A stretch of DNA of 64,000 bases, from assembly GCF_964355755.1 (NCBI RefSeq), contig NC_092672.1, forward strand, positions 5,642,001 through 5,706,000, given 5' to 3'. Every line of letters begins with the position of its first letter. The stretch's first letter is position 1. This DNA comes from Antedon mediterranea. Taxonomy: Eukaryota; Echinodermata; Crinoidea; Comatulida; Antedonidae. Shown here one piece after another: positions 57,563 through 64,000 of the stretch. Below the pieces are notes generated by a model. The model worked only from the letters and a program-made list of their open reading frames with translations, was not told the origin of the DNA and searched no databases. Both the position numbers and the translations under genes were made by a program.

Positions 57563-60500
57563 ATGGTTGCAAAAAGACTGTTTGATGCAACTGTAACAAT
57601 GATTCTAGGGTTGGTATTAATATTTATATGTAATGTATACGGTTTTGAGGATGGAGCACCTCTGACAGCCTGTACTACTCTAATGCCTGGTCACTTAGGG
57701 ATAAATCCACAACCAAGCAACGTTATACCATTTAGCATTATTCCACAGACATCAGTCTACAGTCCAGGAACAAATTTAGACGGTAAGTACTAAGTGGAAT
57801 GCAAACTAAAGTCTTGTCTACACTATCAAACTTTATGTGTCAAAAAAATGTGATGTGCCCATATATGAACATGATGATGTCATATCACTACCATATTTAA
57901 GCATAGCACTACCATATTTGGGCACATCAAATTTTTTTGACAAATAAAGTTTGATAGTGTAGACAAGGCTTAACACATCTTTGAAATTATTGTAAACATT
58001 CTGTCATAACGTTAATTTTTGTTAAAACGTTTATAAACTTTGCTTGGTGCAATTATGAAAATCATCTCTTATTTTAGCATCTATTTATGATTGTGTGAAT
58101 AATATAATGTAGGTCTATTATTTTAGGACATCTTTAAAGTGTTTTACATGACTTTAGGTAGCATAGCAGGATAAAATAATCAAATTGAAAACTAATATAG
58201 ACTTTTTAACGAAGGGGTTAGAATGATATCCTCATCGTCGTAGACATAAACATTACAAATAAAAGTGATAAAATATGGTTTTTGCCTGACAGACAAATTT
58301 CAGCTTTTCTACGTAAATAACTTTTTTTAGATCCAGTTTTTTGTCCAAGTCAATAACAATTATGTTACATTAAAATGGCATATTCAACAACAAAAATTGA
58401 ATAAAAAACAGTTAGTTAAAAAGTAAATATACAGACGTACGTATAAAGATAGAAATTGATCGGCGAATTTTGCCGCTATAACATGGTTGCCATCACTTAT
58501 TACAATCATGATTAAATTTGTCAATATGCGAGATAGTAGACCCTGCATAGAATCATATATGATGTTGAGTGCCTTACATCTGTGTATTCTTAAGCATTGT
58601 CAAAATGATCAAGTACATTGTTATTACATTAGTTGGGTTAGCCGTTGACGTGGGCAAGCATACATTAAACTGCAGGGGTATTGAACGTGTCCCTGAAATA
58701 AAATAAAATAATATTTTTGAAAACAGTAATTTCAACTCAGCAGTGATTCTCGTACAAGTGGCATATCATAAAGACTATAATATTGAAGCGCATTGTTGTT
58801 TGAAATTAAAAATCCATATCAATGCATAATCCGAGTCGTGCTATAAAGTATTAGTTTTTTGATATAGAAATATCACGTAGACTGACATATACGATTCAGA
58901 TGAAACTAAACCAATAAAATGGGATTACTTTATTCAATAGAAAAGAGCTCACACGTTGATATTACATTATCAACTGTATGAAAAATAACTCGTTAATTAC
59001 ATGATCGTCATGAGAACGACTTCAAGCTCTTATCCACTATTAAACTTTATGTGAAAAAAAATTGTGAAGTACCCATAATGAACATGATGATGTCATATCA
59101 CTACCCTATTTGAGTATATCACTAGGCCTAACATATTTGGGTACATCACACTTCAAACTAGTTTGATAGAGCTTTAAACATGCATGACCCTACAAAACAA
59201 CTCCTACTGGTTGGGATATCTTATGTCTCTCATAGCAATAAATCGTATACAGGTCATATATGATTAAGAATTATTTATTATAATATATTCATTAGTTCTA
59301 TAAAAAGCACTACTGAATTATTATAAATATGGATAAAACTGGAAAAATTAATATTATGAATAACAGAAAACGCTGATGCTATTATTATTATTATTGATCG
59401 TCATGGTGAAAACGAATATGGCGGTTTTAATTAAACGAGAGTTCTTTCATCCTTACCGTTTAAGACATTGGTATATTGTGTATTGATTGTGATCAGTTTA
59501 AACAGCAATTATGATAGTGGAAAAACATATACGAAACTATGACAGTCGATGTTCGTTAATTTAACGTAAATACTGTAGGCTAATAGAATTGGTATGAGAC
59601 CCACATTGTCTTCTAAACGTTACCGAATATATCCCATTCTCACAGATTTCCTCATCTTATCCTTTCAAATGAATTATTAAATTTCAGTATATCACCGGAT
59701 GGTTTAGAATTTATTCCGTGCCTGTGATGATTATATACAAAAAGTAAACATATTAACGCATTGAAAAACTAAATATATAGGCCTATTAAAGTGACACCGT
59801 GAATAAATGTCGTTGTTTGTCTACACTATCAATTTTGACCAAAAAAAAATGTGTGATGTGCCCAAATATGGTAGTGATATGACATCATCATATCCAAATA
59901 TGGACACATCACATATTTGTGTTACATAAGGCTTGATAGTGTAGACAGAGCCTTAATCCCAGTAGTCCCAGAAGGCTTTCTGTTCGACACAGAAAAGAGC
60001 AAATAGGTTCCGCCTTTTTAGATAAGACAGTTTCTATTGTTTATGTTTTATTATAAATGATAATCTTTTAATTCAGAAAACATGTAATTATCACCAGAAA
60101 TAACTGATTATTTGGATATTGGCCTACCAGTATTTCCCAACTGTTATTACTTCAAAACAAATGTTTTTTACTGCACCCTCTTTTGTTCCGTAAATTTTGC
60201 AATAATGAACGTAATCGACCCTGTCAAATTTCTTCAATTTCTTCAAATCACCATTTCATTTTTTTTAATTCGATTGTTCACTTGCTGACGTATGTACCAT
60301 TAGGTTTGGGTAAACAAACAACACAACTTACACTCGATTACACGCATCCTAGTTCTGAACCCGGAAAGCTTAAAAATGGCCGTAGCAAAAATAAATGATC
60401 TTATTATCTGTCGGGTAATCAACAAACACTCACAAACCCAAACGTTAAATTACGCCTAGGCCTACGTATTTATTTTTTTATATACCATTAATTAAGGTAG

Positions 60501-63053
60501 CCTTTTTTATCTTTTTTTTTCTCTCTCTCTCTCGGGGTCATGGTGGACAAGTTTTTTACTTCTAATCATGACCCCAATGATGGCTTTCTCTTATTTACCT
60601 CTTCTTGTTTTTGTATTGTATTACTGTTTTTTATTGCTTATTATTCTTGTATTATTACCATTACCATTATTGAATAAATGTTAATTGAACTTATAGTGCC
60701 AATACATAAAGATAATTAAGTTCAGTCAATATTATTTAAGTCACCTCTAACAGATTGGATTAAGTTACTATTAATGGTTTCTGTTCGATTAGTCTGTTAA
60801 CATTAAGTAATAATTCGTTCTTATATAGCGCTTAAGCCTAATTATTGCACAATTTTTCTAAGCGTTTCACATTATTACCACGGTCATTTTTTTTGTTGAC
60901 CAAACACGTATGGAAACATACTCTCATAATGAATATAATTATTAAGACATTAGTAAAATCTTAGCCTTGGCAAATGGTGTTTAATGAAAATTATTAATAG
61001 TTATTTGAGTTCATATTATGCATGGAATAGAACGCGGTTGTCATTATTTGTGTATGACAGGGACTAAGACAAACATCGAACAATACATCAGCAACCCAGT
61101 GCAAATAACAGCCCGACAAATAAAAACGACAAGGCGTATGCCAGCATACATTACTACAGCAGAATATTATTTCTTGTTAGCTAAGTCAGGGGGAAGAGTG
61201 AAATTACACTCTTTCAGTGCCGTACGAGGTGACTTCCACTAATATTTTCCTGTTTCAGACCTATATGGAGTTGAATTGTACGCCGCATAACTCTGTAGGT
61301 CTAACAGGCCCTAAGTTAGCCAAGAGCCCCAATATTACAAATTATAATCACGTCATTAGAATAATCTGATCATGCCTCATTCTGATGAAATTAAAGTAAA
61401 CATATATAATTACATAAAAAGAAAGAGATAAAACTAATCAAAAGCTCTGTCTACACTATCAAACTAGTTTGACAAAAAAAATTGTGATGTGCTCAAATAT
61501 AGTAGCGATATGTCATCATCATGTCCATATATGGGCAAGGACTTACTTGTTTAGTAAACAGCGACGTTTCTCGTCGACCTATCCAGGTCGTATCATCATG
61601 CCGTAACAGATTTAAATCTTTCTCAACTTAATACGACCTGGATGAATGGCAATATCCATATATGAATAAATAATTGTATTATCAAATATTTTTTTATAAT
61701 TTCTGATTATTTATTCAATTAAAACAAAAATTTCATTTAGGCCCAATACTATTAATGGATTTTTGCCTATTTTGTCCTAAAAAAGATCTACAATAACTAC
61801 GTTTTTTTTATGGCACTTTGACTACTCCTGAACCAATATGAAACATCAACAACGGTCAAAATACTTTTATTTAACTAATGATGATGATTGTAGACGATTG
61901 TAATACATACTATAATCAATAGGTGTTCCACTATATCTACAAATCAGATGAACATTGTGTTCCACTATGCTAGTACTGTTCATAAAATGAATGTTGTGTG
62001 ACAGGTTGGGGATAGATACGGTAGGCCTAATGTACATATTGACGGAAGAGTCTGAAGGGATATGATTTGCATTGTGTCAGCTTATCTCCAAAATAAGCAC
62101 ACTAATCCCACACCTTAAACTATTCATAATACACCATAGCATTATAGGTCATGGTACAGTATTTTCAAAGGAAAACATAATATACTGTATAATAAAAGAA
62201 ATGTGGATCAATGCCGCGGAAAAGGGTAGGGCTTGAGTTATGCATAAAATAGAAAAACAAGTTTGGTAATGGAAAAACAAGGCCATGTCTACATGGCTGC
62301 AGTCGCGTGCTCAAGTTAGTGTTTACCGACAAACCGACCGACATAGTGAGCTGTAAAGTCGTGTAGAACGCGACTAAAAACTTTACTGTGATTTTTCAAG
62401 TTTTCTTTTCATATAAGAATTATCAAGGCAGTGATGAGATTATATAGAGCTTGGGTTAAATTTATTTAATTAAAGATGAATTATGTTTCAAAAACAGTGA
62501 AGAATAAGAAAATATATCTTAGATTATCATTGGCAAATTAGCTATAGATAAGTAGGACAAGTATGACTGTAAATTAGGCAAAAACATTAAAAATATTAGT
62601 TTTTACATTCTTGCAAATATATCATAAGTATGATGAGTGCCCGGCCTATGGAGGGCAACTGCATTATTCTACAGTATCAATACACAGAAAGTATGATAGA
62701 CAATTAGTTAATTGTTTGTGGCGAGCAAAAACTTTAAATCAACAATTAAATGCAATTATTAATAAACGTTTTAATTTACGTATAAATGGCAATTTTGTTT
62801 TCACAGTGCACGTAAACGCTGTTGGAAACTCACTTTACGCAGGTATTTTGATGCAGGCTAGGTATGTCAACGGTGATTCCACATCCATTGGTTCGTGGGT
62901 TTCTTCAACATTACCAAGTAATACAAAGACAATTGAATGCCATAGCCGATCAAATTCTGCTGTCACACATTCTAATCCGGTGCTTAAGCCCTCAACAACC
63001 ACCTTTACATGGATCCCTCCGTCATCCGGAACCTCTGAAGATATTGAATTTGT
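57563..63053 (+). CDS. Second Reeler gene, 5' part (continues past the right edge)
   Basis: Exon 57563-57782 encodes a signal peptide (MILGLVLIFICNVYG) and the Reeler start GAPLTACTTLMPGHLGI. Exon 62807-63053 follows CACAG and encodes the Reeler core (YAGILMQARY, IGSWVSSTLPS, CHSRSNSAVTHS, FTWIPPSSG), ending TTTGT|GTAAGC. Phases (1, then 2) and exon lengths match exons 1 and 2 of the Reeler-EGF gene at 40.9 kb, so this is a tandem paralogue. The third Reeler exon and anything after it lie beyond the window. The 5-kb intron is full of MITEs. Confidence 0.85.
57807..57972. mobile_element. MITE, AAGCTCTGTCTACACTATC family
   Basis: AAAGTCTTGTCTACACTATC and GATAGTGTAGACAAGGCTTA form the ends, 25 bp after the exon 1 donor of the second Reeler gene. 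Confidence 0.8.
59022..59176. mobile_element. MITE, AAGCTCTGTC family, worn copy
   Basis: CAAGCTCTTATCCACTATTA at the left, AACATGATGATGTCATATCA in the core and AGTTTGATAGAGCTTTAA at the right, with part of the right end deleted. Confidence 0.7.
59812..59955. mobile_element. MITE, AAGCTCTGTC family
   Basis: TTTGTCTACACTATCAATTT and TTGATAGTGTAGACAGAGCC form the ends, with GTGATGTGCCCAAATATGG in the core. Confidence 0.8.
60520..60705 (+). mobile_element. Probable LINE 3' UTR remnant
   Basis: A hairpin-like GGGGTCATGGTGG / CATGACCCC pair, T-rich sequence and an end of ATTGAATAAATGTTAATTGA are typical of non-LTR element 3' ends. No coding part is seen. Confidence 0.5.
60810..60930. mobile_element. 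Truncated SINE body
   Basis: TTATATAGCGCTTAAG and GACCAAACACGTATGGAAAC match the body of the SINE at 50105-50435. The tRNA head is missing. Confidence 0.6.
61440..61545. mobile_element. MITE, AAGCTCTGTC family, 3'-truncated
   Basis: AAAGCTCTGTCTACACTATC through CATGTCCATATATGGGCA, then unrelated sequence. The second inverted end is missing. Confidence 0.75.
62281..62385. mobile_element. Short element with AGTCGCGTGC ends, copy 4
   Basis: GGCTGCAGTCGCGTGCTCAA, CCGACAAACCGACCGACATA and AACGCGACTAAAAA. It lies in the intron of the second Reeler gene, far from the TLR array. Confidence 0.6.
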
Positions 63054-64000
63054 GTAAGCATTTTTTTATTATGCTACAGCAGGGCCGTAACCAGGTTTGA
63101 CGGCGGGGTGGATCGTTAAGTTGTTTAGTGGAACCATACCCTCAATTTTTTTTTCTCTATAGGCCTATGTATGGCCGCAAATCGCATTTCCGGCTAATCT
63201 CTTTTGTTTATGAACTATATAATTTGGTGTAATTTCCACCCCACGAATTTCAATTGCCGACCTTAAATTGACGGCATTCTCTTGCCAACCGAAACTAGGC
63301 TAGATCCCTCCTCCTTTTAAGCCTCCTAGCAACAACAACATGGTACATTAAGGGATCGTATCATTGAGACTTTAACAGGCATATTCACCATCATGTGGTG
63401 TTTAGGTAACAAACCATGGAATTAAGATGATCCCTGAATTCACTCAACCATTGCATCTTGCACTTGCTTTCTCTATACTATCAAGCAGCTGGCTGGGCAC
63501 GTCACACGCACGCGGAGACCTGTGTAGGGGAATACCCTTTTATGTCAAGCAAACAACTATGCTCTGTGTTCGGCTAGCTCCAGAACCACGATGTTCAGCA
63601 GTTATCAAATAGAATTTATCTTGTAAATTTTAGTGTTAGGTTTTTATATTTTAGTTAAAATATATTTTAAATTCTTATGTTGATTTATATTAATTAAATT
63701 TATTAAGGCTTGACTAGGCCTGTAGTAAACAATCGTAATGTTGTGTTAGGGCCTGTTTCTATAGAGCAGAGAATACGGTTTTGAATACCGTTCTTTTCAA
63801 GAACCGTTTTTTCTTGCCAGCAGAAATGGGTCCCCACAAAAAACCACAAAAAAGAACCGATCTTAAAAACGGTTTCAAAAACCCCAATTGATTGCGGTCT
63901 CGATCGCAAAGAACCGTTCTGAAACCGGTTTCCGCGGAGCAATTTTTAGCTGCAACACAATCGCGGTCTCAATTTGACCCCAAAAACTGAACTCTGCAGT
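63054..64000. other. Intron sequence up to the right edge
   Basis: No exon of the Reeler gene is recognised. 63760-63925 holds several direct and inverted copies of GAACCGTTCT / AAACGGTTT and may be the end of an inverted-repeat element cut by the window. Confidence 0.4.

Noticed and set aside
60183-61242. Short plus-strand open frames in the intron of the second Reeler gene
   Set aside because: No similarity, no splice support, and the region is a mix of LINE and SINE remnants.

Overview
The window looks like nuclear DNA of an invertebrate deuterostome. An echinoderm is likely and a crinoid possible. This rests on spliced genes with GT/AG introns, AT-rich DNA sprinkled with AGGCCT motifs, a multicopy Toll-like receptor array, a UPB1 and a KIAA2013 orthologue close to the vertebrate proteins, and many short inverted-repeat elements and SINEs. 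The species cannot be fixed from sequence alone.

Layout. (1) 1-19 kb, minus strand: a tandem array of short Toll-like receptor genes, each made of one exon for signal peptide, LRRs and membrane segment, a 207-269 bp intron, and one 550-nt TIR exon. Three copies look intact (A 5682-7501, B 10848-12724, C 13745-15547). Two are broken (1-1506 and 16266-17841) and one is a relic (3014-3958). The copies are mosaics of one another and carry duplicated 5' flanks. (2) 19.5-33.3 kb, minus strand: a complete UPB1 (beta-ureidopropionase) gene of 14 coding exons that join in frame to 381 codons. Its last intron holds about 48 copies of a 78-bp minisatellite, split by a fold-back element. (3) 35.1-36.9 kb, plus: a single-exon KIAA2013-like membrane protein. 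(4) 38.3-40.2 kb, minus: a three-exon gene of unknown function (400 aa). (5) 40.9-54.5 kb, plus: a signal peptide-Reeler-EGF-transmembrane gene with 19 coding exons. All EGF exons are phase 1-1, and the first is split by a LINE fragment with a target-site duplication. (6) 57.6 kb to the right edge, plus: the start of a second Reeler gene.

The two receptor-type families (TLRs and Reeler-EGF proteins) are expanding by tandem duplication and are littered with mobile elements. The housekeeping genes between them are single copy and intact. The most notable points are the mosaic TLR array, the higher-order 78-bp minisatellite inside UPB1, the LINE in a coding EGF exon, and a 5S-rRNA-derived SINE. 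I found no convincing novel enzymatic or defence system. All gene models come from reading splice sites and frames by eye and have not been checked by alignment.
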